Shown: one piece after another, positions 45,793 to 54,826 of the stretch
How the letters are laid out: each line of letters begins with the position of its first letter
How positions within the stretch are numbered: the stretch's first letter is position 1
NCBI RefSeq assembly: GCF_030758295.1
Contig: NZ_CP132335.1
Location: 1-64,000, forward strand
Length of the DNA: 64,000 nt
From: Pararhizobium sp. IMCC21322
GTDB taxonomy: Bacteria; Pseudomonadota; Alphaproteobacteria; Rhizobiales; GCA-2746425
Direction: 5' to 3'
The notes under the pieces: generated by a model
The model's database searches: none
Told to the model about the DNA's origin: nothing
What the model saw: the letters and a program-made list of their open reading frames with translations, nothing else
Translations under genes and position numbers: made by a program

Positions 45793-46827
45793 TTGATCAT
45801 CTTGCAGCGCACGCTTCTGACAGTGTTTGTTCTTACCGGATTGGCCTTTGCTCCCGCACAGGCCCAGCAGACGGATGCCGTCAATCCAACCGCAACGCCA
45901 GACCCTGCCGGGCTTACCGAGCCAGTCGCGACGCTGGAACCTGCCGGAGACCTTTCCGGTGAAGCCGCCGAAACCGAAACGGCAGCGATAAATTTGCCAC
46001 CCCCCATTCTGGACCCGGCCTTTGGCGCCTATCAGCGTGGTTACTACCTGGAAGCGTTCGGTCTGGCTTTGGAAAAAGCAGAACAGGGTGACGCACCGTC
46101 CCAGACCTTACTGGGCCAGATCCTTTATCAGGGTGAGGGGATGGAAAAGAACTACCGTCAAGCGGCAGACTGGTTTCGGTTGGCCGCAAAATCCGGCGAT
46201 CCACAAGCCAAATTTGCGCTCGGCATGATGCATTTGCGCGGTCATGGCGTCCTTCCGGACAAGGCGATAGCCGCACAAATGTTTCGGGAGGCCGGCCAAA
46301 CCGGCCACGCAGACGCGCTCTACAATCTGGCGCTTCTGTTTCTGGAAGGCGAGGCGGTGGAACGTAATGTGGGCGTGGCTGCAGCCTATCTGCGCCGTGC
46401 AGCGCTTGCAGGACATGCACAGGCACAATATGCGCTGGGCGGGGCATTTGATGAAGGTGCAGGGGTTGCCCGCGATGAAAGTGTCGCGGCTGAATGGTAT
46501 CAGAAAGCCGCAGAACAAGGCCTTGCCGATGCTCAGATTGAACTGGCGACCATGCTCTTTGAAGGGCGCGGCATTGACCCGGATCAGGAGGCAGCTGCCG
46601 CCTGGTTTCTACGCGCCGCAAACGCTGGAAACCCGGTTGCCCAATCCCGCATTGCCCGATTGATGGCAACCGGCAGTGGCACAGAAAGAAACCAGATTGA
46701 AGCGGGCAAATGGCACCTCATTTCCCGCCGTTCAGGTCTGGAAGATACATGGCTGACAGACTGGTTTAAAGATCTGACCGATGATGAAAAATCAACGGCT
46801 TTCGATCTGTCGCAAGGCTGGCAATAG
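45793..46827 (+). CDS. Exported Sel1-repeat protein
   Basis: 344 residues from a TTG start with AGGAT upstream. A signal peptide (VFVLTGLAFAPAQAQQ) is followed by a Pro/Ala/Thr-rich linker and about six Sel1-like repeats of 36 residues: LLGQILYQGEGMEKNYRQAA, ALGMMHLRGHGVLPDKAIAA, NLALLFLEGEAVERNVGVAA, ALGGAFDEGAGVARDESVAA, ELATMLFEGRGIDPDQEAAA. Sel1 proteins mediate protein interactions, often in the periplasm. Partner unknown. Confidence 0.87.
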   Translation: MIILQRTLLTVFVLTGLAFAPAQAQQTDAVNPTATPDPAGLTEPVATLEPAGDLSGEAAETETAAINLPPPILDPAFGAYQRGYYLEAFGLALEKAEQGDAPSQTLLGQILYQGEGMEKNYRQAADWFRLAAKSGDPQAKFALGMMHLRGHGVLPDKAIAAQMFREAGQTGHADALYNLALLFLEGEAVERNVGVAAAYLRRAALAGHAQAQYALGGAFDEGAGVARDESVAAEWYQKAAEQGLADAQIELATMLFEGRGIDPDQEAAAAWFLRAANAGNPVAQSRIARLMATGSGTERNQIEAGKWHLISRRSGLEDTWLTDWFKDLTDDEKSTAFDLSQGWQ

Positions 46828-46851
46828 GCGCTTCCGGACATCAGGGGCTTT

Positions 46852-46869
46852 CTAGGGTGCGCACCCTAG
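46852..46869. terminator. 18-bp perfect palindrome between convergent genes
   Basis: CTAGGGTGCGCACCCTAG is fully self-complementary. It lies 24 bases after the Sel1 gene and contains the TAG stop of the convergent SnoaL-like gene. It shares the TAGGGT/ACCCTA core with the hairpins at 32757 and 53915. Confidence 0.55.
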
Positions 46870-47237
46870 GCATCAGGGCTCATATCCAGTGTCGTCACCA
46901 GCGAAATGATTTGGCCCTTCCTGAGATGAAACACATTTGTGCCGCTGCCCTGTCCGCCGGGAATGGCCTTTGAAATGCAGGTCCAGCGCACCGTTATCAC
47001 CTCACCCGAGATCGCCACACTGCCAAGTGTAATCACCGCATCATCAAAATCATCACTGCGGCTGGCATCAAAGGCCTGCAGAATGGCGGCACGCCCACGA
47101 TGGGGCTCCGCACTGCCGGAAAACGGCTCGGTATATTCAGCGTCATTTGAAAACAAAGGCCCCAGCACATCCAGTCCGGATGGTCCGGCCTGCATTGCAA
47201 GGAAGAAATTTGTGATCTCTAATGGCATGTGAGTCAT
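46866..47237 (-). CDS. SnoaL/NTF2-like protein
   Basis: 123 residues with the cone-shaped NTF2-like fold pattern: LFSNDAEYTEPFSGSAEPHR, GRAAILQAFDASR, VAISGEVITVRWTC and GTNVFHLRKGQIISLVTT. Such proteins are ketosteroid-isomerase-like enzymes or binding proteins. The ATG at 47237 is supported by AGGACC upstream. Only 18 bases separate it from the divergent LuxR-type gene, so their promoters must overlap. Confidence 0.8.
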   Translation of the reverse strand: MTHMPLEITNFFLAMQAGPSGLDVLGPLFSNDAEYTEPFSGSAEPHRGRAAILQAFDASRSDDFDDAVITLGSVAISGEVITVRWTCISKAIPGGQGSGTNVFHLRKGQIISLVTTLDMSPDA

Positions 47238-47255
47238 GAAAGTGGTCCTGTTCCT

Positions 47256-47660
47256 ATGTCCGTTGATCCAAAACTTCTCAGTGCCCTGTCGTCTGTTGTG
47301 GCCGAGCTTGGTAACGTGCCGACCAGGCCGATTCCGCAATCCATTATCAAACCCCTCGCCCCGCTGGTTCGGCCCGGCCTGGAATTGACAATCGATCTGG
47401 ATGCCAGTCAGGCAATTGGTGCGCCGCTCGTGATGCTGTCAGACAAACCGGCTGAAAGCCTGCTTCTGTCCGCATTGACCCCGCGCCAGAAACATGTTGC
47501 GAAGCTGGTGACGGAAGGGAAAACAAACCGCCAGATTGCAGCTGACCTCGGCATTACCCTTGCTACCGTCAAAGACCATGTTCACGCCATTTTACGGCGG
47601 TTGAAGCTCCCGTCCCGCGCAACGCTGACAGCGGCACTGAACAACTCGCAGAAAACGTAA
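47256..47660 (+). CDS. Stand-alone LuxR-type HTH regulator
   Basis: 134 residues. The C-terminal LuxR helix-turn-helix is clear (SALTPRQKHVAKLVTEGKTN, then RQIAADLGITLATVKDHVHA). The first 60 residues do not match a receiver or PAS domain and contain PTRPIPQSIIKPLAPLV. Start at 47256 chosen for position after the divergent SnoaL gene. The signal it answers to is unknown. Confidence 0.8.
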   Translation: MSVDPKLLSALSSVVAELGNVPTRPIPQSIIKPLAPLVRPGLELTIDLDASQAIGAPLVMLSDKPAESLLLSALTPRQKHVAKLVTEGKTNRQIAADLGITLATVKDHVHAILRRLKLPSRATLTAALNNSQKT

Positions 47661-47701
47661 ATCATCCAGACAAGACGCACAATCCATCCAAGGATGGATG
47701 C

Positions 47702-48544
47702 TCAGCGACCGATCAGACGCGCATTTTCAATGGCAATGACACTTTGATCGGCAAACATCTGCGCCGTTTCAAGCGCCTTGTCATCAAACGGGCGGACCGT
47801 CTGACGATAGACGGAAAACGCCCCGATCAACCGCTCTCCGGCCAGCATTGGTATGGCGGCAAAGGACCGCGCGCCACCCAGATCCGCAGTGGCGTGACGC
47901 AGCGGATCACCGGTGTGATAAATCGTCTCTGAGCGTACATCGGAAATATTGATCACTTCGTGGGCGGCAATCACACGGCCAAGCCCGGTTTTGGGACCAA
48001 CATGAAACGACCCCATCTCAGACAGCCAGTCGGAAAACACAGCTGGAATTCCGCGCATGTAATTCGCCCGATAGCCGGAACTATCATCATACTCAAACAG
48101 AATGCCAAACTCCGCATCACACAGTTCCAGTGCATAACCCAGCACAGAGGCGATCACCTCGTCCAATTGCCCGTTTGAGCGGCTGATAATCCGCAACACC
48201 TCGCCCAGCACACGTTCCCGCCGCACGGCCTCCTCCAGACTGAGCGCCAACTCCGAAATCAGCGCAGCCTTTTCCGCGTCATCAGAGGGCTGTATCTGTG
48301 CTTCACCGTTCAGAACACCGTATAATTCAATCTTCGAGGATACACCGAGCTTGCGATAAATCGTCGTCAGATGCGTGCGCACAGTGGACGGCGCAATGCC
48401 CAATTGCCCGGCAATCTTGTGGTAGGTGTCACCGCTGGCATAGGCAGTTGCAACCTCGTGCTCCCGCGGTGTCAGAGTCTCTTGTTGCACGGATAGCCTC
48501 TTGTTGCGCAGCTTGGGTCTGGAATCTATGACGGCTTTGACCAT
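47702..48544 (-). CDS. LuxR-type HTH protein with C-terminal GAF domain
   Basis: 280 residues in an unusual order: the LuxR HTH is N-terminal (TLTPREHEVATAYASGDTYH, IAPSTVRTHLTTIYRKLGVS), then a helical linker, then a GAF sensor (about 110-280; FGILFEYDDSSGYRANYMRG, ARSFAAIPMLAGERLIGAFS, FADQSVIAIENARL). GAF domains sense small molecules or redox state. It is divergent from the MFS transporter gene, which is the likely target. Confidence 0.85.
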   Translation of the reverse strand: MVKAVIDSRPKLRNKRLSVQQETLTPREHEVATAYASGDTYHKIAGQLGIAPSTVRTHLTTIYRKLGVSSKIELYGVLNGEAQIQPSDDAEKAALISELALSLEEAVRRERVLGEVLRIISRSNGQLDEVIASVLGYALELCDAEFGILFEYDDSSGYRANYMRGIPAVFSDWLSEMGSFHVGPKTGLGRVIAAHEVINISDVRSETIYHTGDPLRHATADLGGARSFAAIPMLAGERLIGAFSVYRQTVRPFDDKALETAQMFADQSVIAIENARLIGR

Positions 48545-48693
48545 CGCTTTCTATACAGCAAATGCAGTAGCAGATGATTGTAAATACGCATGAATATACA
48601 TCATACGCCCGATAGGCGCCCTGTCCAAAGCCGCCTAGCGTTGCAATGAAGCTGCACACCAAAGCGCGGCAAGGCATGTATCGGGGCCGAAAA

Positions 48694-49887
48694 ATGACAA
48701 ATCGTTGGCAGGTTCTGGCCTTGCTGTTCAGCATTCGCGTTGCCATGGCTTTTCAGTTTCAGGCCGTCGCAGCTCTGTCACCTTTTTTCATGGAAGCCTA
48801 CAAGATCGGCATTGCTGATATCGGTCTGTTGATCGGCCTTTATCTGTCGCCCGGCATTTTTCTGGCGTTGCCCGGCGGGGCCATCGGCAAACGCTTTGGC
48901 GAAAAGCAGGTCGTTCTGGCGGGTCTGTTGCTGATGTGCGTTGGCGGGTTGATGGTCGCCATCGGCAGCACCTGGGAACTGCAACTCGCTGGCCGGGTGA
49001 TAGCGGGCGTTGGCGGCGTTCTGCTGAATGTCCTGATGACCAAAATGGTCACGGACTGGTTTGCAGGGCGCGAAATCGCGACCGCCATGGGCATCTTTGT
49101 CAATTCCTGGCCGGTCGGCATAGCGCTTGCCCTGCTTGTTCTGCCCGGTCTTGCCGACGCAACAGGCCTCAACATGGCCTTGCTGATGGTCGCAGTTCCG
49201 GCCATCTGCGGCTTTGCCCTGCTGGCCACAGCCTATGAGGCTCCGGCCGGCCTTAATGCGCAAGACACACAGCCCGTTCCCCTGCGTGGCACCACCTTGT
49301 GGCTGGTCATATGCGCCGGGTTGATCTGGGGTCTTTATAATGCCGCGCTCAGCATGGTTTTCAGCTTTGCGCCCGCCATGCTGGCGGAACAGGGCTGGAC
49401 TGCTACAGCCGCCAGTTCCGTTACCAGTATTGTGCTTTGGGTCATGGCTATCTCAATCCCTCTTGGCGGCATTCTTGCAGATCGCACCAAGCGGGTGGAC
49501 ACTGTGCTGATGACGGGCCTCATCCTGTTTGCAATCATGCTGATCATAGCGGCACGCACGGATGCAATCCTGCTCAGCTTTACAATAATGGGTGCAGTTG
49601 CGGGGCTTTCGGCAGGCCCGATCATGAGCCTGCCGTCACGCATATTGCTGGCCGGCAACCGCGCAATTGGCATGGGCGTGTTTTTTACAATCTTCTACAT
49701 GTTCGTCGTGCTTGGACCGCTGGCAGCAGGATACCTTGCCGATCTGTCCGGCCGTATCAGCATTGCCTTTGATATAGGCACACTCATGCTGATTGCCTGT
49801 ATAGTTCTACTTATGATCTTCAGACACCAGACCAGCACACGCAAACAGGCCAGCATCCCTTACGCCGCGCCGCGTTCAACGGGCTGA
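48694..49887 (+). CDS. MFS transporter
   Basis: 397 residues from the start at 48694 (ATGs at 48646 and 48676 are in frame). Twelve hydrophobic segments; GLLIGLYLSPGIFLALPGGA to GKRFGEK holds the loop 2-3 motif, and a central cytoplasmic loop lies near residue 190. It is similar to CynX/NimT-type carriers of small anions. The substrate is unknown. Divergent from the HTH-GAF regulator. Confidence 0.87.
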   Translation: MTNRWQVLALLFSIRVAMAFQFQAVAALSPFFMEAYKIGIADIGLLIGLYLSPGIFLALPGGAIGKRFGEKQVVLAGLLLMCVGGLMVAIGSTWELQLAGRVIAGVGGVLLNVLMTKMVTDWFAGREIATAMGIFVNSWPVGIALALLVLPGLADATGLNMALLMVAVPAICGFALLATAYEAPAGLNAQDTQPVPLRGTTLWLVICAGLIWGLYNAALSMVFSFAPAMLAEQGWTATAASSVTSIVLWVMAISIPLGGILADRTKRVDTVLMTGLILFAIMLIIAARTDAILLSFTIMGAVAGLSAGPIMSLPSRILLAGNRAIGMGVFFTIFYMFVVLGPLAAGYLADLSGRISIAFDIGTLMLIACIVLLMIFRHQTSTRKQASIPYAAPRSTG

Positions 49888-50000
49888 TACCACGAACGGT
49901 CGCACTGTGCGGGCGTGCAATAAAAATAATCATACTGTCTATTTTTCAGGCAATCGGTCCCGTTTGCTTCCAATTTACAGCAAATTTTCACCCTCTCAAC

Positions 50001-50017
50001 TGGCATGAAAATTGCTT
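50001..50017 (+). promoter_or_regulatory. RpoN (sigma-54) promoter of the glutamine synthetase gene
   Basis: TGGCATGAAAATTGCTT matches TGGCAYG-N4-TTGCW at all conserved positions, with GG at -24 and GC at -12. It lies 33 bases before the ATG at 50050. This implies nitrogen control through NtrC or a similar activator; I did not find a clear activator dyad upstream. Confidence 0.9.
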
Positions 50018-50049
50018 CTCAGCCCATAGAGTTCCACCAGGAGATTACT

Positions 50050-52230
50050 ATGAGCGGCAATACCGTGCGTTTGAATGCCATTTCAGCAATTACATCGACA
50101 CCAACCGTTGAATCCGGTTTTGATTTTGTATCAAGCCCGACCAGCAGTGTCTGGGGCGATAATGTTTTCAGTTTGAATGAAATGGAACAACGCCTACCCA
50201 AAGCGATCTTCAAATCGTTGAAGAAAACAATCACGTCAGGCGAGGAACTGGATCCGACCACGGCAGATGCTGTCGCCGAGGCGATGAAGACATGGGCCAT
50301 TTCAAAAGGCGTGACGCATTACGCACATGTGTTTTATCCGCTCACCGGCCTGACCGCCGAGAAACACGATTCCTTCTTCGACCCGGATGGAAATGGCGGC
50401 ACGATTGCAACCTTTGCCGGTAAGGCGCTGATCCAGGGCGAGCCGGATGGTTCCTCCTTTCCAAATGGCGGCATTCGCCAGACATTTGAAGCCCGTGGTT
50501 ACACTATCTGGGACGTCACAAGCCCGGCCTACATTATTGAAAATCCAAACGGCACGACGCTCTGCATCCCGACCGCCTTTGTGTCCTGGACAGGCGAAGC
50601 GCTGGATAAAAAGACCCCGGTTCTGCGCTCCATGCAGGCGCTTAACGAACACGCCCAGCGCGTTCTGAAATTCTTTGGAACAGACGGCCCTTTCATCTCG
50701 TCCTCCGCTGGTGCCGAGCAGGAATATTTTCTGGTCGACAACCACTTCTATTACGCACGCCCAGACCTTCTGGCCGCTGGCAGAACCCTGTTCGGCTCTC
50801 CGCCACCCAAAGGACAGGAATTCGACGATCACTATTTCGGAGCTATTCCGGAGCGGGTTCAGGCCTTCATGTTTGAGGTGGAACGCGAATGCTTCAAGCT
50901 GGGCATTCCTGCAAAGACACGCCACAATGAAGTGGCGCCCGGCCAGTTTGAATTGGCCCCGGTCTATGAAATGGCCAATGTCGCCACCGACCACCAGCAA
51001 TTGGTGATGACCACGTTGCGCAAGGTCGCCACCAAATACGGCATGACCTGCCTGCTTCATGAAAAGCCATTTGCCGGCGTCAATGGCAGCGGCAAGCACG
51101 TCAATTTCTCCATGGGGTCTTCGAAAGCCGGCAATTTGTTTGATCCAGGCGATACACCTGCAGAAAACGCTCAGTTTGTTGTGTTCTGTGCGGCCATGAT
51201 TTCATCCGTTTACAAACACGCGAAATTGCTGCGCTCTGTTGTTGCCTCAGCCTCAAATGATCACCGCCTTGGCGCAAATGAAGCACCGCCTGCCATCCTG
51301 TCGGTGTTTCTTGGCACAGAGCTGTATGAGGTCATGGAATCCATCGTCAATGGCAGCCCGATCACATCCAAGCGGGTTCCACTGAACCTGGGTGTTGATG
51401 TCCTGCCATCCATTCCAAAGGATTCCGGTGACCGTAACCGCACCAGCCCGATGGCCTTTACCGGCAACCGGTTTGAATTCCGCGCTGTTGGCTCCAACCA
51501 GTCCATCGCCGGCCCAATGGTTGCCATGAACACGATCATGGCGGAAGCGCTGGATGAAGCGGCCACATTGCTGGAAGCCGCTGACACATCCAGCACCGAA
51601 AAGCTGGGCGCAGCCGTTGCTGACTACGTCAAGAAGGTCTGGGGCGAATGTTCAAACGTGGTCTTCAATGGCGATGGCTATGCAGATGAGTGGCAGACGG
51701 AGGCGGCCAGGCGCGGCCTGCCAAACCTGGTCACAACACCGGATGCGCTGGGCGTTCTCAAGGAACAGACTTACATTGATCTGTTCGCCAAATATGAGGT
51801 CCTGTCCGAGCGCGAACTGGACTCCCGCTATGAGGTCTATGCCGAGCAGTATATTTCTGCGGTCAATGTGGAATCCAATCTGGTGGTGGAAATCGCCAGG
51901 ACAATGGTGTTCCCGGCAGCCATTCGTTACCAGGGCCAGATGGCCTCAAGTCTGGCCAGCCTGAAGACCATTGGCGTTGAGACCGACCACGACACAATTT
52001 CCACACTGACGGCTTTGATCAAGAAATTGCAGGATTCAGTGGCCGGATTGGAAGCCCTCAAGGCCAAGGAGCATGATGCGGACAGCGTGGCTGCACATTG
52101 TTTCATGATCAAGGATGAAATCCTGCCGAAAATGCTGGAAGTCCGGGGCCATGTGGATGCGTTGGAAGCCATTGTCGCCGATGATTTATGGCCGCTGCCA
52201 ACCTACCAGGAAATGCTCTACATCCGATAA
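50050..52230 (+). CDS. glnN: Glutamine synthetase type III
   Basis: 726 residues, the length of the GSIII class (types I and II are about 450 and 350). [20 protein letters not shown] and [20 protein letters not shown] open the protein; [10 protein letters not shown] is the metal site, [17 protein letters not shown] and [20 protein letters not shown] are GSIII-specific, and [20 protein letters not shown] the ATP-proximal end. It makes glutamine from glutamate and ammonia. AGGAG lies before the ATG at 50050, and the RpoN promoter rules out the earlier in-frame ATG at 50005. Confidence 0.96.
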   Translation: MSGNTVRLNAISAITSTPTVESGFDFVSSPTSSVWGDNVFSLNEMEQRLPKAIFKSLKKTITSGEELDPTTADAVAEAMKTWAISKGVTHYAHVFYPLTGLTAEKHDSFFDPDGNGGTIATFAGKALIQGEPDGSSFPNGGIRQTFEARGYTIWDVTSPAYIIENPNGTTLCIPTAFVSWTGEALDKKTPVLRSMQALNEHAQRVLKFFGTDGPFISSSAGAEQEYFLVDNHFYYARPDLLAAGRTLFGSPPPKGQEFDDHYFGAIPERVQAFMFEVERECFKLGIPAKTRHNEVAPGQFELAPVYEMANVATDHQQLVMTTLRKVATKYGMTCLLHEKPFAGVNGSGKHVNFSMGSSKAGNLFDPGDTPAENAQFVVFCAAMISSVYKHAKLLRSVVASASNDHRLGANEAPPAILSVFLGTELYEVMESIVNGSPITSKRVPLNLGVDVLPSIPKDSGDRNRTSPMAFTGNRFEFRAVGSNQSIAGPMVAMNTIMAEALDEAATLLEAADTSSTEKLGAAVADYVKKVWGECSNVVFNGDGYADEWQTEAARRGLPNLVTTPDALGVLKEQTYIDLFAKYEVLSERELDSRYEVYAEQYISAVNVESNLVVEIARTMVFPAAIRYQGQMASSLASLKTIGVETDHDTISTLTALIKKLQDSVAGLEALKAKEHDADSVAAHCFMIKDEILPKMLEVRGHVDALEAIVADDLWPLPTYQEMLYIR

Positions 52231-52259
52231 GAGCAACGACCAGCGACAGATACAAATCA

Positions 52260-52288
52260 GGGCCCGCTATCCAATAGCGGGCCCTTTT
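52260..52288 (+). terminator. Rho-independent terminator after glnN
   Basis: GGGCCCGCTAT-CCA-ATAGCGGGCCC followed by TTTT, an 11-bp perfect stem 30 bases after the stop codon. Confidence 0.92.
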
Positions 52289-52313
52289 CGTTTCCCCGGC
52301 CATATCAACCTTA

Positions 52314-53843
52314 TCAAGTCTCCACGAACTGATCGGGATGGCGCTTCGCCCAATCAGCCAGAAAGGCTGCAACGTCTTCTTCACCAGCCATGTCCATGGC
52401 CCAGCGTGGCAGGACAACCCCTGCGCTCAAAGCCAGACGGAGACAGGAGACATAATCCCGCTCCGCCCGCGCCGGACAATTGTCCGCGCCGTGAATGATG
52501 GTGCTCAGCAGTGTTCCACCATAACCATTGATGTAATTCAGATCCGGCTTCTGGCTGAGCAGAAAGTCCATCATTTCGGGAAGTCCTTCCCAACCGGCCA
52601 GTTGCACCGGCGTCATCCCCTGTCCATCAGGATGATCCGGGTGCATGCCCAGCGCAACCAGCCGCGTCACATGATCCAGTTTCCCCGGCAAATGCAGAAT
52701 GTTGCGAATGATGTCCTGATAGCCGCTCGCCAATTGGTCGAACGTAATTGTCTCATCACCTTTCAGCGCTCCGTCAGCGGCTTTTGCCAACAAAGCCTCG
52801 TCAGGCGTTAGCGCCAGGTCACAGCCGCGCGCGGCCAGCGCCTCCGCCATTGCCGGGTTGCCGAACACACGCGCATAGGCATAGGCCGAACAGCCTTCAA
52901 ACAGGCCGGACGGGTCCGCGCCTGCATCCAGCAGCTTTTCAATCATGTCCCGGCCACACATGCGCCGTGCGGCCTGATGCAGCGCCGGCACCACAAAGGG
53001 GCGCTCTCCGCCTACTGACGCAGCTTCAAATTCACCGGCAAGCGCTCCGGCATCCAGCAGCATTTGCACAGCCTCCAGATCATGAAAATCCATCGCCCGC
53101 AGCATGGCGTTGGTGCCTTTCGGATCGGCTCCGTGCTTCAGCAACATGCGCAGCCCGTCATGATGGCCAAGCTCGGTGGAATGATACAGCGATTCATTGT
53201 CATTCGGGTTGGCACCATGCTCCAGCAACCAGCGGCCCAGCACCATATTATCTGAATGACCAATGGCGAAATAGAGCGGTGACAGCTGATGGTCGCTGCC
53301 TTCATGAGCCGGAGAGCCAAGATTGACATCAGCACCATTGGCCAGCAACAGCTCAGCAATTGCCAGCATGTCCGCTTCCCGCTCGGGCCATACTTTGATC
53401 ATCCGCGAATGTGCCAGATGGATCAGCGGCGATGCCACGCCAAGCATTTCAACGGCTCGCTTCGGCTCTTTCTGCAGCGCAGCTTCCACTGCGTCGCGCC
53501 GATACAGCGCAATCTCCAGACCCAGATCACCATCAGCCAGTGTCGGCATGTCCGCCAGCAATTGCTCCACCACCTTGAACTGGCCATCATGCACGGCAAT
53601 TTTCAGCCGCTGACGTTTGGCAGCAACATCCATGCCCAGCATGTCCACCGCCAGTTTCAGAGATGGCCAGCTTGCAAAACTGTTTTCGCGTGCAATCACA
53701 TGCAGGTAATCTGAATGTTTCAACACCGCCCCATCCGGACGCGGCGTTATGCTGGCAATCCGCGACCGCGCATGAACCTCGCCCGCCTCATGGGCTTTCT
53801 TCAACGCCTTGGCATCACGGCGCAATTGTTCAATGGATTTCAT
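52314..53843 (-). CDS. Ankyrin-repeat protein
   Basis: 509 residues. The N-terminal 60 residues (SIEQLRRDAKALKKAHEAGE, PDGAVLKHSDYLHVIARENS) are a conserved helical lead found on alphaproteobacterial ankyrin proteins. Ankyrin-like repeats follow from about 60: ELLLANGADVNLGSPAHEGS, WLLEHGANPNDNESLYHSTE, RMLLKHGADPKGTNAMLRAM, KLLDAGADPSGLFEGCSAYA, and MDFLLSQKPDLNYINGYGGT. The start at 53843 has AAGGGAA upstream. No signal peptide. Partner unknown. Confidence 0.87.
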   Translation of the reverse strand: MKSIEQLRRDAKALKKAHEAGEVHARSRIASITPRPDGAVLKHSDYLHVIARENSFASWPSLKLAVDMLGMDVAAKRQRLKIAVHDGQFKVVEQLLADMPTLADGDLGLEIALYRRDAVEAALQKEPKRAVEMLGVASPLIHLAHSRMIKVWPEREADMLAIAELLLANGADVNLGSPAHEGSDHQLSPLYFAIGHSDNMVLGRWLLEHGANPNDNESLYHSTELGHHDGLRMLLKHGADPKGTNAMLRAMDFHDLEAVQMLLDAGALAGEFEAASVGGERPFVVPALHQAARRMCGRDMIEKLLDAGADPSGLFEGCSAYAYARVFGNPAMAEALAARGCDLALTPDEALLAKAADGALKGDETITFDQLASGYQDIIRNILHLPGKLDHVTRLVALGMHPDHPDGQGMTPVQLAGWEGLPEMMDFLLSQKPDLNYINGYGGTLLSTIIHGADNCPARAERDYVSCLRLALSAGVVLPRWAMDMAGEEDVAAFLADWAKRHPDQFVET

Positions 53844-53914
53844 AATCGGTTTTCCCTTGTGTGCACCCATTGGCTCGCTGATCCGGGTGAGAGAAAAATC
53901 CGAGTTTTTCAAAG

Positions 53915-53968
53915 CTCTTTTTAGGGTCTGGACTCAACTGGAAGGTTGAGTCCAGACCCTAAAAAGAG
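53915..53968. terminator. Perfect 24-bp inverted repeat with 6-nt loop
   Basis: CTCTTTTTAGGGTCTGGACT at 53915-53934 (arm continues to 53938) is exactly complementary to 53945-53968, loop TGGAAG. Flanking T-runs and A-runs would make it a bidirectional terminator, although it lies upstream of the ankyrin gene and downstream of the MarR gene. An element end is an alternative. Confidence 0.7.
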
Positions 53969-54195
53969 GCGCCGATAACAGCTGTCCGCGAACCTGGGTG
54001 CCACCTCTTATGGCGAGGAGATTGTAACTGGTTTGGTTTAAGGTGGGAACAGATACTTCCAACACCCTCAAAGCCGAATGCGTCGATGGTTCGTATGTCT
54101 TCAACCGCCGTATTTCCAATACACAAGACGTTTGTCCATCCCACCATTGTGTAACGTCCCCCAATACCGTGGACACGGCTTGTGGGCGCAAGACA

Positions 54196-54738
54196 TCACA
54201 CTGTTTCCTGTTCGTGACAAATTTGGTTGGTTTCATGGGCGCTCAGATTTTCGTCCAGAAGTCTGCAGCGGCCGCCTGGATTGCGCGCATCAAAATGCAT
54301 GCAGTCTTTACACAACCCAAATTCGCGGCCGTCATTTTCTCGTAGCACTCCGATAAGGAACTGATCGAGAGATGAAAGAAGCGCGTGTTGAGTCTCGGCG
54401 TCCATGTTCGCCAGCGCTTTCGCGGTCGCATTTCGCTGCAGCGCGATTGCCTCGCCTTTCTTTGTCAGATCAAAACTGATCGCACGTTTATCCTTGATCG
54501 AGCGGTGTTCGGTCACATAACCCTTGCCGAAAAGCGATTTCAATGTCTGCGAAACCGTGCCGCGTGTGGTGCCAAGGTAGTCTGCAACTTGAGACGGGCC
54601 GCGCGAAAACCTGTTTGCCCGCGATAAATAGTCGATCACCTGCCTTTGGGTCGGGTTCAATTGCCCCTCCCAGGCTTGGGTTGCATCCAAACGGGCAAGA
54701 CGACTGATCAGCGCGCGTATACGTATCTCTGTTTTCAT
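54196..54738 (-). CDS. MarR-family regulator with a four-cysteine C-terminal tail
   Basis: 180 residues. The winged helix is typical (LNPTQRQVIDYLSRANRFSR, PSQVADYLGTTRGTVSQTLK, then SIKDKRAISFDLTKKGE). Beyond the usual 140 residues the tail reads GLCKDCMHFDARNPGGRCRL and ends with ICHEQETV, giving four cysteines spaced like a metal or Fe-S ligand set. That would make it redox- or metal-responsive. It is divergent from a secreted protein and a CPGC redoxin over a 45-base inverted-repeat operator. Confidence 0.87.
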   Translation of the reverse strand: MKTEIRIRALISRLARLDATQAWEGQLNPTQRQVIDYLSRANRFSRGPSQVADYLGTTRGTVSQTLKSLFGKGYVTEHRSIKDKRAISFDLTKKGEAIALQRNATAKALANMDAETQHALLSSLDQFLIGVLRENDGREFGLCKDCMHFDARNPGGRCRLLDENLSAHETNQICHEQETV

Positions 54739-54745
54739 ATCTTAT

Positions 54746-54790
54746 AATAGCGAGTCGATAATTTTCTTGCAATAGTTTCGACTCGCTATT
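54746..54790. promoter_or_regulatory. MarR operator and divergent promoter
   Basis: AATAGCGAGTCGA (54746-54758) and TCGACTCGCTATT (54778-54790) are perfect 13-bp inverted arms separated by 19 bases. On the plus strand TTGCAA (54768-54773) and TAAAAT (54791-54796) are 17 bases apart and would form the promoter of the secreted-protein gene, with the right arm filling the spacer. Binding by the adjacent MarR protein is inferred. Confidence 0.75.
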
Positions 54791-54826
54791 AAAATCCAAT
54801 CTGCCAACCATGCAAGGAACTGGAAA

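Noticed and set aside
49902-49918. GCAC and GTGC 9 bases apart upstream of glnN, as a possible NtrC site.
   Set aside because: NtrC sites have 7 bases between these half sites, so the match is poor.
54150-54176. TGTAACGTCCCCCAATACCG followed by TGGACAC, which resembles the terminal inverted repeat of an IS3-family element.
   Set aside because: No matching second end and no transposase remnant could be found, so a solo end is possible but not supported.
53934-54236. A 100-codon minus-strand frame between the MarR gene and the 24-bp inverted repeat.
   Set aside because: Much of it is the inverted repeat itself and no ribosome site or recognisable protein pattern is present.
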